Positions 7,693 through 17,743 are shown, counted from the stretch's first letter. The stretch: DNA of 64,000 bases from Tildeniella torsiva UHER 1998/13D (GCA_019358835.1 JAHHIH010000029.1:1-64000); one strand, 5' to 3'. Notes: generated by a model from the sequence alone, not told the origin. Numbers and translations: made by a program.

Positions 7693-9657
7693 ATGCAGAC
7701 GCAAGAACCGCAGCAGCGAACCGGGCTTGATCCAGCGATTCGTGAATCGATCCCTGGGGCGATCGCCGTCGCGCAAAACTACCTGCTGGCCCTACAGCAC
7801 CCCGACGGCTACTGGTGGGCCGAGCTGGAATCGAACGTCACCATTACCGCCGAAATCATTCTGCTGCACAAGATTTGGGGCACCGATGGCGAGCGCCCCC
7901 TGGCCAAGGCAGAGCATTACTTGCGATCGCATCAGCGAACCCACGGCGGTTGGGAACTGTTCTATGGTGATGGCGGCGATCTCAGCACCTCCGTTGAGGC
8001 CTATACAGCGCTGCGCGTGCTGGGCGTGCCCGCCAGCGATCCGGCCCTGCTGAAGGCGAAAGCGTTTATTCTCAGCCGGGGGGGAATCACCAAAACCCGC
8101 ATTTTTACCAAGCTGCACCTGGCCCTGATCGGCTGCTACGACTGGCGCGGTCTGCCCTCGCTGCCCGCCTGGGTGATGCTGCTAGAGTCGCCCTCGCCCT
8201 TCACCATCTACGAGCTGTCGAGCTGGGCAAGGGGCAGCACCGTGCCGCTGCTGGTCGTCTTTGACCAAAAGCCAGTCTACAAGATTGAGCCCGCCGTTTC
8301 CGTGGATGAACTCTACGCCGAGGGCATCGCCAACGTGCGCTGGGAACTGCCCAAGGCGGGCGACTGGAGCGACATTTTCATCTGGCTCGACGGTGCGTTT
8401 AAGTTTGCCGAATCGATTAACTTCACCCCGTTTCGCGACGAGGGGCTGCGCAAAGCCGAGCAGTGGATTCTAGAACGGCAGGAAGCTACCGGCGACTGGG
8501 GCGGCATCATCCCTGCCATGCTGAACTCGATGCTGGCCCTGCGCTGCCTAGGCTATGACAAGGATGACCCAGTAGTGCGGCGCGGCCTGCGGGCAATCGA
8601 CAACTTCGCTGTGGAGACCGACGACACTTACTGGGTGCAGGCCTGCGTCTCCCCGGTGTGGGACACGGCCCTGGGGATGCGATCGCTCACCGATTCAGGC
8701 TTCGCCCCCGACCACCCCAGCCTGGTGCGGGCGGGCGAATGGCTGCTGGAGAAGCAAATTCTCGACTACGGCGACTGGATCGTCAAAAATCCCCAGGGCA
8801 AACCGGGGGGCTGGGCCTTTGAGTTTGAGAACCGCTTCTACCCCGACGTGGACGACACGGCGGTGGTGGCCATGGCCCTACAGGATGTCACCCTGCCCGA
8901 TGAGGCGCTGAAACGCGAGGCGATCGCCCGGGCCGTGCGTTGGGTGGCCACCATGCAGTGCAAAACCGGGGGCTGGGCCGCCTTCGACATCGATAACGAT
9001 CAAGACTGGCTCAACGCCGTTCCCTACGGCGATCTCAAGGCCATGATCGACCCCAGCACCGCCGACATCACCGCCCGAGTGCTGGAGATGCACGGTCGCC
9101 TCTGCCGCGAACCCGGCCTCGCGGCCCGCTATGCCAGCGATCTCACCGCCCAGCGGCTCGAACGGGGCTTAACCTTTTTGTTGAACGAACAGGAGGCCGA
9201 CGGCAGCTGGTTTGGCCGCTGGGGGGTGAACTACCTCTACGGCACCAGCGGGGCGCTGTCAGCCCTAGCGCTGATCGCGCCAGAGCGGTGTCATGGGGCG
9301 ATCGCCCGCGCGGTAGCCTGGTTGGTTAGCTGCCAAAACCCCGACGGCGGCTGGGGCGAAACCTGCCGCAGCTACGACGACCCCAGCCTCAAGGGCCAGG
9401 GGCCGAGCACACCCTCCCAAACCGCCTGGGCGCTGCTGGGGCTACTCGACACTGGCAGCGCTGGAGCCGCTGCCGAGCGGGCGATCCAGAAGGGCGTTCG
9501 CTATCTGCTTGAGACGCAAACCCCCGAGGGCACGTGGGAAGAACAGGAGTTCACCGGCACCGGCTTTCCGCGCCACTTTTATATTCGCTATCACCTGTAC
9601 CGCCACCATTTTCCGCTGATGGCGCTGGGCCGCTGTTACCACGCCGTGCGCCCTTAG
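7693..9657 (+). CDS. shc: Squalene-hopene cyclase
   Basis: Membrane-associated triterpene cyclase that folds squalene to hopene. The catalytic DxDD motif appears as FYPDVDDTAVVAMAL. QW repeats are spread along the protein (GDWGGIIPAMLNSMLAL, GGWAAFDIDND, GSWFGRWGVNYLYGT, GGWGETCRSYDDPSLKGQGP, GTWEEQEFTGTGFPRHFYIR). About 654 residues, normal for the family. ATG 7693 is preferred over GTG 7687 because GAGGGG at 7682-7687 is spaced correctly. The HpnB-like gene nearby suggests further hopanoid decoration. No squalene synthase is visible in the window. Confidence 0.96.
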   Translation: MQTQEPQQRTGLDPAIRESIPGAIAVAQNYLLALQHPDGYWWAELESNVTITAEIILLHKIWGTDGERPLAKAEHYLRSHQRTHGGWELFYGDGGDLSTSVEAYTALRVLGVPASDPALLKAKAFILSRGGITKTRIFTKLHLALIGCYDWRGLPSLPAWVMLLESPSPFTIYELSSWARGSTVPLLVVFDQKPVYKIEPAVSVDELYAEGIANVRWELPKAGDWSDIFIWLDGAFKFAESINFTPFRDEGLRKAEQWILERQEATGDWGGIIPAMLNSMLALRCLGYDKDDPVVRRGLRAIDNFAVETDDTYWVQACVSPVWDTALGMRSLTDSGFAPDHPSLVRAGEWLLEKQILDYGDWIVKNPQGKPGGWAFEFENRFYPDVDDTAVVAMALQDVTLPDEALKREAIARAVRWVATMQCKTGGWAAFDIDNDQDWLNAVPYGDLKAMIDPSTADITARVLEMHGRLCREPGLAARYASDLTAQRLERGLTFLLNEQEADGSWFGRWGVNYLYGTSGALSALALIAPERCHGAIARAVAWLVSCQNPDGGWGETCRSYDDPSLKGQGPSTPSQTAWALLGLLDTGSAGAAAERAIQKGVRYLLETQTPEGTWEEQEFTGTGFPRHFYIRYHLYRHHFPLMALGRCYHAVRP

Positions 9658-9662
9658 CCAAC

Positions 9663-9685
9663 CACGTTGGTTCAGAGGCAACGTG
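9663..9685. terminator. Hairpin between convergent shc and the giant signalling gene
   Basis: CACGTTG (9663-9669) and CAACGTG (9679-9685) form a 7-bp stem with a 9-base loop. It lies in the 55-bp gap between two converging genes. The minus strand around it also resembles part of a tRNA (see findings). Confidence 0.5.
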
Positions 9686-9712
9686 ACGCACTAACCACTA
9701 AACGATCTGCCC

Positions 9713-12700
9713 TCAGCCGGGGTGCAGCCACTGGGTAGCAGACTCGGTCGCCATGGGTGGGGCAAACCAGTAGCCCTGACCAAATTCACATCCCAGATCT
9801 TTGAGAATGGCGAGTTCAGCGGCGGTTTCGATGCCCTCGGCGACCACGTCCATGTTGAGGCTGTGGGCCAGGGTCAGAATCATCTCCACCGTGTCTAGGG
9901 AGGTTTGGTGGTCTGGGGCAGTGGGGTTCAGGCGTTGGACAAAGGAGCGGTCGATTTTGAGGGTGTCGATGGGAAACTCGTGCAGTCGGCTGAGGGACGA
10001 GTAGCCCGTGCCAAAGTCATCGATGCAGAGCCGCACACCCTGGGCTTTGAGCCACTTGAGCGCCTGGGCTTCGGGGGTGAAGGTTTCGAGAATGCAGCTT
10101 TCGGTAATCTCTAGCTTCAGGCACTGGCGGGGAATTTGGGTGGCCTCTAGTATCGCCTCAAGGCGATCGATTAGCTCGGGCTGCCTGAGCTGGATGGCGG
10201 ACAAATTGACATTTATAGTCAGCGGCATAGGCTGGGGGGCAGCCGCCTGCCAGCGGCTGAGCTGCTGGCAGGCGACTTCTAAGACCCACCAGCCGATGGG
10301 GCCAATCAGGCCGGTTTCTTCGGCCACGGGGATGAACTCTAGAGGCGAAACGAGCCCTCGGGTGGGGTGCTGCCAGCGCACCAGGGCTTCAAAGCCCCGC
10401 GCCTGACCGGTGGCTAGCGACACAATTGGCTGGTAGTAGAGACAAAATTCTTCGGCCTCAATGGCCCGCCGCAGGTCGCCCTCAAGCTGGAGCCGCTGGG
10501 TGATCTGGGTTTGCATGGCGGGGTCAAACACCACGTATTGGTTGCGGCCCTTGGCCTTGGCCTGGTAGAGGGCGATGTCGGCATCGCGCAGCACGTGGGT
10601 GGCGACCTGATAGTTGAGGGTGCTGTAGGTGATGCCGGTGCTAGTGGTAGAAAAGACTTCGTAGTCACTGACCCGAAAGGCCAGCGAAAACTGGTCTTGA
10701 ATGCGCTTGGCGATCGCCAGGGCGTCGTCGGGGTGGGGCAGATCTTCGAGCAAAATGGCAAATTCGTCGCCGCCAAAGCGGGCCACAATGTCGGCGGGCC
10801 GCACGCAGCGCTGCAGCCGCTGGCTGGCCAATTTCAGAAACTCGTCGCCGATTAGGTGGCCCAGGCTGTCATTGATGTTTTTGAATCGATCGAGATCCAT
10901 AAACAGCACCGCAAACAGCTGTTCGGGGTGCTGAGTACGCATTTGGATGGCGTGGTTGAGCGAGTTGAGGAAGCAGGCGCGGTTGGGCAGGTTGGTGAGA
11001 CCGTCGTAGAGGGCGTCGTGCTGGAGCTGCTCGGTGGCCTGGAGCAGCTGGGCCTGGGTTTTTTGCAGACTCGTCAGGGACTGTTGCAGCGTTTGGTTGC
11101 TGAGTGCTAGGTTTTGGTAGAGGTTGGCATTTTCAAAGGAGATCGCCGCCTGGGCGCAGAGAATATCGAGCACCTGGAGGCGATCGCAGGTAAACGCCCC
11201 CGTGGTCAGATTGTTTTCTAGGTACAGCATGCCCATTGCCTGGCTTTTGTGCACCAGCGGCAGCCCCAACACCGACTTGAGCGAGTGTTTCCCCAGGTAG
11301 GGGTCGGCGGCAAACCGCAGCTCAACCCGCATGTCGTCGATCACTAGCGGGGTGGCGGTGCGATCGACAAAGTGAATCAGGCTGATCGGTAAGTGGCTAC
11401 TGGTTTCGAGGGGCACCAGATCCCCCTGGCAGGTCTCGCCGCTGAGACACTGGGCCACCACCATGAGCTGATCGGCCTGCCGCAAGATTAGGGCACCCCG
11501 CTCGGCCCCGGCGTTTTCTAAGGCCAGCTGCATCAGGGTCACAATCAGCTGCTCGGGCCGCAGCTCTTGCGAAATCGCCTGGGAGGCTTGAATGACGGCG
11601 GCCAAATCGAGGGCGGCGGTGTCGCTGGTGCGGCTGCTGATCTGATCGTTGACGCTGAGCACCCCCGGCGCGGGTAAAGCCGACAAAATTCCCTGCAACG
11701 CCTCGGGGTAAAGGGTTTCGAGCTGGTGCAGTTTAGCCTTGGCCCCCCAGTGGGCGTAGGCGTGGTAGGCAGCCTGGAGGTAGGGCTGCGCCAGATTGTC
11801 GCGCCCCCAGGCCCGGTAGAACCGGGCGGCCAGTTCGTTGGCCAGGCCCTCGTCTTGAATGAAGCCCTGGGCTTTGGCGGAGGCAATCGCCCCATCGTAG
11901 GCCGCCATCGCCTCTAGATAGCGCCCCTCGACTCGGGCGATTTCGGCCTCAACCAGCTGCCAGCGGTGGCGGTGATTGCTGGGCGCGAAGCTAGCCCACT
12001 GCGCCAGCTTGGCCTGCTGCTGCTGAATGCGCTGCCAGCGGGCGGGCTGGTCGGCGGCGGGGGTCTGATCGTAGAGGGCCAGCTGAATCAGGGCGTCGTA
12101 GCAGGCGTAGAGGGCGCTAGGGAACTGGGCTCGCCCCCCATCCAGATAAGCGGCGACCTGGTCGGCCTGCTGGGCGGCTAGCTCAATCTGCCCAAACAGG
12201 TAGTAGAGCACCATCTGGTTGAAGTGGTAGTGAAACAGGGAGGTGCGATCGCTGTGCTCCAGATGAAACCGCACCGACGATTCGGCCTCATACACCGACC
12301 CGCTCAAGCACCAGGGATTCTCCCCTTCCCCCAGCAGGTTAAGCACCGTCTGCTGCACAATTTCTAGACACTTCAGCGACACCTGCTTGAGCTGGCGCAG
12401 GGTTTGCCGGTAGGCGGCCATCTCCGCCGCCAAATCCGCCAGGGGCTGTCCGGCAAAATAGGCGTAGTGGCTGTAGGCCTGGGCGTTGAGCACCACACAC
12501 TCCAAATCTCCGGTGGCCAGCCCGCTCTGGTAGGCCTGCCCAAAGGCGGGCAGAGATTGGCGAATGGGGTCGCGCCAGTGGCTGATGAAGTTGTGCACCA
12601 GGTACCCGGCCCGGCTCTCGCAGGCCGTAGCCCCCAGCTGCTCTAGCAGCCCTAGGGCCAGCTGGCCAAACCCATAGCCCGCTTCGATGTCGCCCATGCT

Positions 12701-15625
12701 GCACAGCGCCATGCCGTAGCCCGCGTAGGCAAAAATCGAGATCGAACTGTTGCCATAGCGAATCGAAAACTCAACCTGCTTGGCCATCAGCAGCGGCATC
12801 AGCGCCGGAAGCGCTCGGTAGGTGGGGGCGCTGAGCTTGGTCATGATCTGCATCGCCGCCAGCCGCTGCGCATCCACCATGCTAGGCAGGGCCAGCAGGC
12901 TGAGGGGGGCCTGCCCGGCCCACAGCTGGCGGGTGGCGGCCAGGGCCTGCTGCACCTCGGTCGGCGCGGGCTGGGTGGGGAGATCTACCCCCAGGGTGTG
13001 CAACACGTCCAGTCCGGTATGGACCGCTGCCAGGTAGTTGCCCTGGGCCCGATCGGCCAGCAGCCGCACTTCGTAGACGGGCAGTTGGTCAAGCAGGTTG
13101 TAGGCATGGCGGAGGGTGAGGTCAGCCCACTGCTCCATCTGCTCAAAGTCGGTGCTCAGGTAGGCGGCTTCGGTGATCTCTTGGTGCAGGGCCAGGGTCA
13201 GATCGTACTGCTGCCGCCAGGTATTGGCGGGCAGCAGGGCAATGCCCTGGCGCAGATAGTCCAGCGCTGCCGGGTAGGCAGTGGCCGCCTTGGCCTTGCG
13301 ACCCGCCTGCAAGTTGAGCTGGGCCAACTGCTCCCGTTCGGCGGTCGGCAGCAGCGCCTGCCCCTCGTTGAGGTGGTTGACGATGGTAAACAGCTGCTCG
13401 TCGCGCTGGGCTGGGGATGACTTGTGCCACAGCAGCTGACCAATGGTGAGGTGGGTCTGGGAGCGCTGGTCGGCTGGAATCAGCGAGTAGGCCGCCTGCT
13501 GAATGCGATCGTGCAAAAATCGATAGCTCAGATCGGGGGTATCTAGGGCAGGTAGAGAGCTCGACCCGCTAGCTTCAGGCTCTAGAAACAGGGTGTGTAG
13601 CTCGCTCTGGGGCAGCACCAGCCCTAGCTCCAGGGCGCTCCACAGGGCGATCGCCACGTCAGTTTCGGGCTGCTCTGAGACCAGCGCCAGCGTGCCCAAA
13701 CTAAACGGGTTGCCGATGCAGGCCGCTAGCTTGAGCATCGCCTGGGTTGGGGGCGACAGCTTTTGCAGTTGCTGAGCCATAAAGATCACCACATCCTCGC
13801 CGAGGGCGGCGCTGCGAGCCCGTGCCAGATCACACTGCCAGGCTCCCTGGACTGGGTCAAAGGCGATCGTGCCCTCCTGGTGCAGGGCCTGCAAAAACTG
13901 GGTGGCAAAAAACGGGTTGCCCTCGGTTTTTTGGTAGACCAGATCGGCCAGGGGCTGGGCCAGGGGCACCGGGCAGACCAGGGTATCGGCAACCAGCTGA
14001 CTGAGGCTGTCCGCCGACAGGGGCGGTAGCGTAATGGTGCTAATGGTGGCCCCGCTCTGGCGCAGGCTGTCGAGGGTGAGCATCAGCGGGTGGGCCGGGC
14101 TGACCTCGTTGTTGCGGTAGGCACCAACCAGCAGCAGGTGAGGAGACTGGAGGTCGCCCATCAGCAGCGTCATCAGCTGGAGCGAGGCCAGATCGGCCCA
14201 CTGCAAATCGTCTAAGAACACCACCAGGGGGTGCTGGGGCGCGGCAAACACCTGAATAAAGTTTTGGAACAGCCGATTAAAGCGATGCTGCGCCGCCTGG
14301 CCCGAGAGTTCGACCACGGGCGGTTGGGGGCCGATGATTTGCTCCAGCCCAGGGATGACGTCAATCAGCAGCTGGCCGTTGGTGCCCAGGGCGGCCAAAA
14401 TACCGCTGCACCAGGCCCGCAGCTGGGCCTCGGGCTCGCTGAGCAGCTGCTGCATCAGCGCTTGCAGGGCGGTCAAAAAGCCCGAAAAGGGAGTATTGCG
14501 CTTGAACTGGTCAAACTTGCCCTGAATAAAGTAGCCCTGCCGGCGCACCATCGGCTTCTGCACTTCATTCACCACCGCCGTTTTGCCCACCCCTGGGTCG
14601 CCCGCCACCAGCACAATTTCGCCGCCGCCCGACTCCCCGGCCCCGCCCACTCGCTCAAAGGCAGCCAGCACCGCAGCCACCGCTTGCTCTCGACCGTAGA
14701 GCTTTTCAGGAATTAGAAAGCGGCCGCTGCGATCGCGCTGTCCCAGCTCAAAGGCGGCTATCTGCCCGGTGTACTCTAGCTGCGTGCGGCACCGCTCGAA
14801 GTCGTGGTGCAGACCCACGGCGCTCTGGTAGCGATCCTCCGGATTTTTGGCCATCAGTTTACTGACGATCGCGGCCACCGCCGCCGGTACAGTCGGGTTC
14901 AAGCTCGCGATCGGCGGCGGTGTCTTGGCGATGTGGCAATACACCAGGCCCATCAGGGTCTCGGCGGCAAAGGGCACCTGCCCGGTCAGCAGCTCGTACA
15001 GGGTGACGCCGAGGGAGTAGTAGTCGGTGCGGTAGTCAACCCCGCGATTAATGCGTCCGGTCTGCTCGGGGGAAATGTAGGCCAGGGTGCCTTCTAACAT
15101 GGTGTAGCCCGGCCTCGGCAGCGCCTCGCGCGGCAGGCGCGAGGCCAGACTAAAGTCGGTCAGCTTCACCTGCTGGGTGGCGGGGTTAATCAGCAGGTTG
15201 CTGGGCTTGATGTCTTTATGAATGATGTCTTGGTCGTTGAGGTGCTTGAGAATAGCGGTGAGCTGTTGGGCAATCTCCAAAAACTCCAGCAGCTCCAGCC
15301 CGACCTTGCCAGCAGTCCGGCGCTGCTCCAGCCACTGGCTGAGGGAGATGCCGCCAAAGTCTTCTAAAATCAGCGCGTAGCTCTGGTGATAGGGGAGCAG
15401 ATCGTAGGGCTGCACGATGTTGGGCCGGTGCAACCCCCGGGCGATCGCAAACTGATGGCGAAACTGCATCAGCTCATCCTGGGTGGGCCGCTCGCTGCGC
15501 AACACTTTGACGATTACCGTCTGGCCGACGGCCAGACGCTGCGCCCGGTAAACCAGGCTCTTAACGCCGACGTGTAGCTGATCTAAAAGACGATATCCAG
15601 GCAGCTCAATCATCGGATGAGTCAT
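9713..15625 (-). CDS. Hybrid signalling protein: Ser/Thr kinase, AAA ATPase, GAF, GGDEF and EAL domains
   Basis: 1970 residues. A Hanks-type kinase (residues about 8-270) has the catalytic loop HKDIKPSNLL; the DFG position reads DFS, as in many relatives. An AAA/STAND ATPase follows with Walker A GDPGVGKTAVV near 343 and LVVFLDDLQWAD, and then a long helical TPR-like region to about 1300. A GAF domain lies at about 1345-1490. The GGDEF domain has FGGDEFAILLED near 1618 and an upstream RPAD inhibitory-site motif. The EAL domain from about 1744 has FEALVRW, NVNLS, ITES, DDFGTGYSS, KIDRSF and EGIET. Both c-di-GMP domains keep their catalytic residues, so synthesis and breakdown are both possible. 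Kinase-AAA-GAF proteins are common in cyanobacteria; one carrying both turnover domains is less so. Confidence 0.93.
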   Translation of the reverse strand: MTHPMIELPGYRLLDQLHVGVKSLVYRAQRLAVGQTVIVKVLRSERPTQDELMQFRHQFAIARGLHRPNIVQPYDLLPYHQSYALILEDFGGISLSQWLEQRRTAGKVGLELLEFLEIAQQLTAILKHLNDQDIIHKDIKPSNLLINPATQQVKLTDFSLASRLPREALPRPGYTMLEGTLAYISPEQTGRINRGVDYRTDYYSLGVTLYELLTGQVPFAAETLMGLVYCHIAKTPPPIASLNPTVPAAVAAIVSKLMAKNPEDRYQSAVGLHHDFERCRTQLEYTGQIAAFELGQRDRSGRFLIPEKLYGREQAVAAVLAAFERVGGAGESGGGEIVLVAGDPGVGKTAVVNEVQKPMVRRQGYFIQGKFDQFKRNTPFSGFLTALQALMQQLLSEPEAQLRAWCSGILAALGTNGQLLIDVIPGLEQIIGPQPPVVELSGQAAQHRFNRLFQNFIQVFAAPQHPLVVFLDDLQWADLASLQLMTLLMGDLQSPHLLLVGAYRNNEVSPAHPLMLTLDSLRQSGATISTITLPPLSADSLSQLVADTLVCPVPLAQPLADLVYQKTEGNPFFATQFLQALHQEGTIAFDPVQGAWQCDLARARSAALGEDVVIFMAQQLQKLSPPTQAMLKLAACIGNPFSLGTLALVSEQPETDVAIALWSALELGLVLPQSELHTLFLEPEASGSSSLPALDTPDLSYRFLHDRIQQAAYSLIPADQRSQTHLTIGQLLWHKSSPAQRDEQLFTIVNHLNEGQALLPTAEREQLAQLNLQAGRKAKAATAYPAALDYLRQGIALLPANTWRQQYDLTLALHQEITEAAYLSTDFEQMEQWADLTLRHAYNLLDQLPVYEVRLLADRAQGNYLAAVHTGLDVLHTLGVDLPTQPAPTEVQQALAATRQLWAGQAPLSLLALPSMVDAQRLAAMQIMTKLSAPTYRALPALMPLLMAKQVEFSIRYGNSSISIFAYAGYGMALCSMGDIEAGYGFGQLALGLLEQLGATACESRAGYLVHNFISHWRDPIRQSLPAFGQAYQSGLATGDLECVVLNAQAYSHYAYFAGQPLADLAAEMAAYRQTLRQLKQVSLKCLEIVQQTVLNLLGEGENPWCLSGSVYEAESSVRFHLEHSDRTSLFHYHFNQMVLYYLFGQIELAAQQADQVAAYLDGGRAQFPSALYACYDALIQLALYDQTPAADQPARWQRIQQQQAKLAQWASFAPSNHRHRWQLVEAEIARVEGRYLEAMAAYDGAIASAKAQGFIQDEGLANELAARFYRAWGRDNLAQPYLQAAYHAYAHWGAKAKLHQLETLYPEALQGILSALPAPGVLSVNDQISSRTSDTAALDLAAVIQASQAISQELRPEQLIVTLMQLALENAGAERGALILRQADQLMVVAQCLSGETCQGDLVPLETSSHLPISLIHFVDRTATPLVIDDMRVELRFAADPYLGKHSLKSVLGLPLVHKSQAMGMLYLENNLTTGAFTCDRLQVLDILCAQAAISFENANLYQNLALSNQTLQQSLTSLQKTQAQLLQATEQLQHDALYDGLTNLPNRACFLNSLNHAIQMRTQHPEQLFAVLFMDLDRFKNINDSLGHLIGDEFLKLASQRLQRCVRPADIVARFGGDEFAILLEDLPHPDDALAIAKRIQDQFSLAFRVSDYEVFSTTSTGITYSTLNYQVATHVLRDADIALYQAKAKGRNQYVVFDPAMQTQITQRLQLEGDLRRAIEAEEFCLYYQPIVSLATGQARGFEALVRWQHPTRGLVSPLEFIPVAEETGLIGPIGWWVLEVACQQLSRWQAAAPQPMPLTINVNLSAIQLRQPELIDRLEAILEATQIPRQCLKLEITESCILETFTPEAQALKWLKAQGVRLCIDDFGTGYSSLSRLHEFPIDTLKIDRSFVQRLNPTAPDHQTSLDTVEMILTLAHSLNMDVVAEGIETAAELAILKDLGCEFGQGYWFAPPMATESATQWLHPG

Positions 15626-15812
15626 TGAATGCTCTTTCTAGTCTTCCCGGTCTTGTCCACCGTGAAGAGGCGCGGCGCAGGGCAAAGCTCTCCCTGGGCC
15701 GTAACCTCATTTAAGCTCAGCTTGCCCTGGGCTTACTAGCGTTGGGCCGTTCTGGGGCAAAACGGCTGCCATGGTCTAGGAATATCGCCGCCGTGGGTCG
15801 GGATGAACGTTG

Positions 15813-15850
15813 AACGTTAGAACGTTCAAAGGTTTGAAGGTTCTAACGTT
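15813..15850. repeat. Inverted repeat upstream of the giant signalling gene
   Basis: AACGTTAGAAC (15813-15823) and its exact reverse complement GTTCTAACGTT (15840-15850) are separated by 16 bases. It sits about 190-225 bases upstream of the signalling gene start and just before a decayed glycosyltransferase. It could be an operator, a terminator stem or a small mobile-element remnant. The rest of 15626-15867 shows nothing recognisable. Confidence 0.5.
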
Positions 15851-15867
15851 TGAACCACTGTGACTCG

Positions 15868-16079
15868 CTATCGACCTTGGCGATCGCCAATCCGCTCGGC
15901 ACCCTGCAAGCACCACCAGGGGGTGACGGCACTGGGCAGGTGGGTAATCAGCTCAAACAGCACCCGATTGGCCCGGCCATGCGTTGGTAATAGGCCAGGT
16001 AGTAGAGCACCCGCAGGGGCAGCTCCACAGGCTGAGGCACGAGGCCCGTGGCCAGGGGTATAGATTTTAGAGATTGCAT
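15868..16079 (-). pseudogene. Remnant of a glycosyltransferase-like gene
   Basis: From ATG 16079 the minus strand reads MQSLKSIPLATGLVPQPVEL, PLRVLYYLAYYQ. After a frame change it reads ANRVLFELITHLPSAVTPWW before a stop at 15868-15870. The pattern LRVLYY...xNRVLFELI resembles the N-terminus of GT4 glycosyltransferases. Only about 65 codons remain and the frame is broken. It directly follows another decayed glycosyltransferase, so the two may once have formed a polysaccharide operon. Family assignment is tentative. Confidence 0.45.
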
Positions 16080-16092
16080 GGCAATACTTAGG

Positions 16093-17005
16093 TTAGGTCA
16101 ACGGTTGTAGCCCGTGGCGAAAGATTTCGGCATACTGGTCTGCGATCGCATCGGCGCGAAACTGCTGCGATCGCCCTCGGCCCCGCGCCACAGGTGGGCG
16201 GGCGCAGTCTGCCGCACCTTGGCCAGCGCTTCTAGCAGGTAGGTAAGCCCTTTTGTTCGCACAGCCGCCCACAGGCGACGATCAGCGGGCGCGGCAGGGG
16301 CAGATCTTTGTCCAGCAGGGGGGCGATCGCCCCAGTGGCCACCCGGTCATCTACGCCAGCGTTGTAGATCACGTGGATGGGGGGCTGGGGCGGCTGCATC
16401 AGCGACGCAAACTCCGCTGCCACCCCAGCCAACAGGGCGATCAGTCCGTCGGCCTCGGCGAGCTGGCGGGCCAATAGCCCCCGCATGGCGCGATCGAGCG
16501 GGTGCCAGGGACGGTGGTACTGGCTGAGAGGTGAGTTTTGGGCGCACACCAGCAGCTTGGGGCGGTGGGGTAGCCCCCGGCCGCCCGCGATCGCCGCCAG
16601 ATTGGCGTGGTCGAGGGCGGCGCAGACCACGTCGGGCCTGCGGGGCTGAATTAAGCGGCGCAGCGGCTTGATGGCCCGCACCATGCGCAGCGTACTAGAG
16701 CGCACCCCAGCCGGATTCAAGCCAAATACCGGGACATCGGGGTCGAGGGCGGCCTCGTAGCTACCGCCCAACTGGGCCAGGGCGATCGCTGGCTCAAATT
16801 GTTGGCGATCGAGGGCGTTGATCAGCCGCAAAAAATGCATTTCTGCCCCCCCGTTGCCGAGGGAAGCGGTAAAAAATAAAAGCTTTAATGCAGTATTTTT
16901 GTGTTTAAAGAAAGCCTGAGCATAGTCAGATAAATTATTGGGTTTTGTATGTACTCCAGGCGATGGACTGTCGATACGCTTCATGCCGCAACCGGGTAGT
17001 AACAA
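16093..17005 (-). pseudogene. GT4-type glycosyltransferase, frameshifted and internally deleted
   Basis: The intact N-terminal Rossmann domain starts KLLFFTASLGNGGAEMHFLR and includes CAALDHANLAAIAGGRGL. The second domain begins IVACGRLCEQKG, the usual GRLxxQKGF element, but a one-base loss shifts the frame and the open frame ends at 16232. In the next frame the sequence resumes (LTYLLEALAKVRQTAPAHLW). A third frame gives what looks like the true tail (FRADAIADQYAEIFRHGLQP) ending at 16093. Roughly 100 residues holding the nucleotide-sugar motif (E-x7-E) are missing. ATG 16984 is a better start than TTG 17005. The gene is dead. Confidence 0.75.
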
Positions 17006-17095
17006 TCTGGCTAAATTGTTACCTGAGCCCCATCACAACGGGTGCCACTTTGCCACCCCTTATGCCATAACTTACGCCACAAATTGTCGGCTCTG

Positions 17096-17743
17096 TTAAA
17101 TCTCGTAGTGCCAGTGGTCGCTCGTCTCAGCCAAGATCAGCTGGCGCGATCGCCGATAGATCAGCCCCTGTTCCTCAAACTGACGCAGTAGGCGAGTCAC
17201 CGTCACCCGGCTGAGGCCACTAAAGTCTGCCAGGTCTTGGTGGGTAATTTTGAGGTCGATCAAGCAGCCGCGATCGATCTGCAAACCAAAGCGGTTGGCC
17301 AGCCACTGCAATAAACCCAGCAGAGCGGCTTCAGCTCGGCGGTGGGTGCGCACCACCATCAGGGCCTCGGTATGCTTCAGGTAGCTGGTGATTACTTCTA
17401 CCGGGGGCTGCCAGTCGCTGAGGGCGATGGACACCGCCTCCACCTCCGTCAGCGCCTCAATTAGGTAGGGATCGGCATCGGAGAGGGACTGCCCGACAAT
17501 GTCGCCAGTGCTCCACAGGCCCAGGGCGATCGCCGTGCCGTCTTCTTGGTAGGTAATCGTTCGCACAACACCCGACTTGAGCAACCAGAGGCGATCGCGG
17601 CGAGCGGGCAAATAGCTGCGTCGTCCGCAGGAGCTAACGTCAGCCATTGGCCACCGCTGCAACTGCTCCAGAGAGAGCCCCTGCAACGGCCTGGCCGAGA
17701 CAACGTGTGGCGCAGCCCCAAAATGATCCAGCTGGTTCAACAT
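17096..17743 (-). CDS. Crp/Fnr family transcriptional regulator
   Basis: A 215-residue cytosolic regulator. The N-terminal half has the cyclic-nucleotide-binding beta-roll pattern (LWLLKSGVVRTITYQEDGTA, then LGLWSTGDIVG). The C-terminal winged helix carries the recognition segment ITHQDLADFSGLSRVTVTRL. The cAMP-binding R-S pair of true CRP is not evident, so the effector is unknown; the shape resembles NtcA/global regulators of cyanobacteria without being NtcA. It stands alone; the nearest minus-strand genes downstream are dead glycosyltransferases. Confidence 0.88.
   Translation of the reverse strand: MLNQLDHFGAAPHVVSARPLQGLSLEQLQRWPMADVSSCGRRSYLPARRDRLWLLKSGVVRTITYQEDGTAIALGLWSTGDIVGQSLSDADPYLIEALTEVEAVSIALSDWQPPVEVITSYLKHTEALMVVRTHRRAEAALLGLLQWLANRFGLQIDRGCLIDLKITHQDLADFSGLSRVTVTRLLRQFEEQGLIYRRSRQLILAETSDHWHYEI

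Noticed and set aside
12339..12704. Open frames inside the giant signalling gene
   Set aside because: Many overlapping frames on both strands are a by-product of high GC content.
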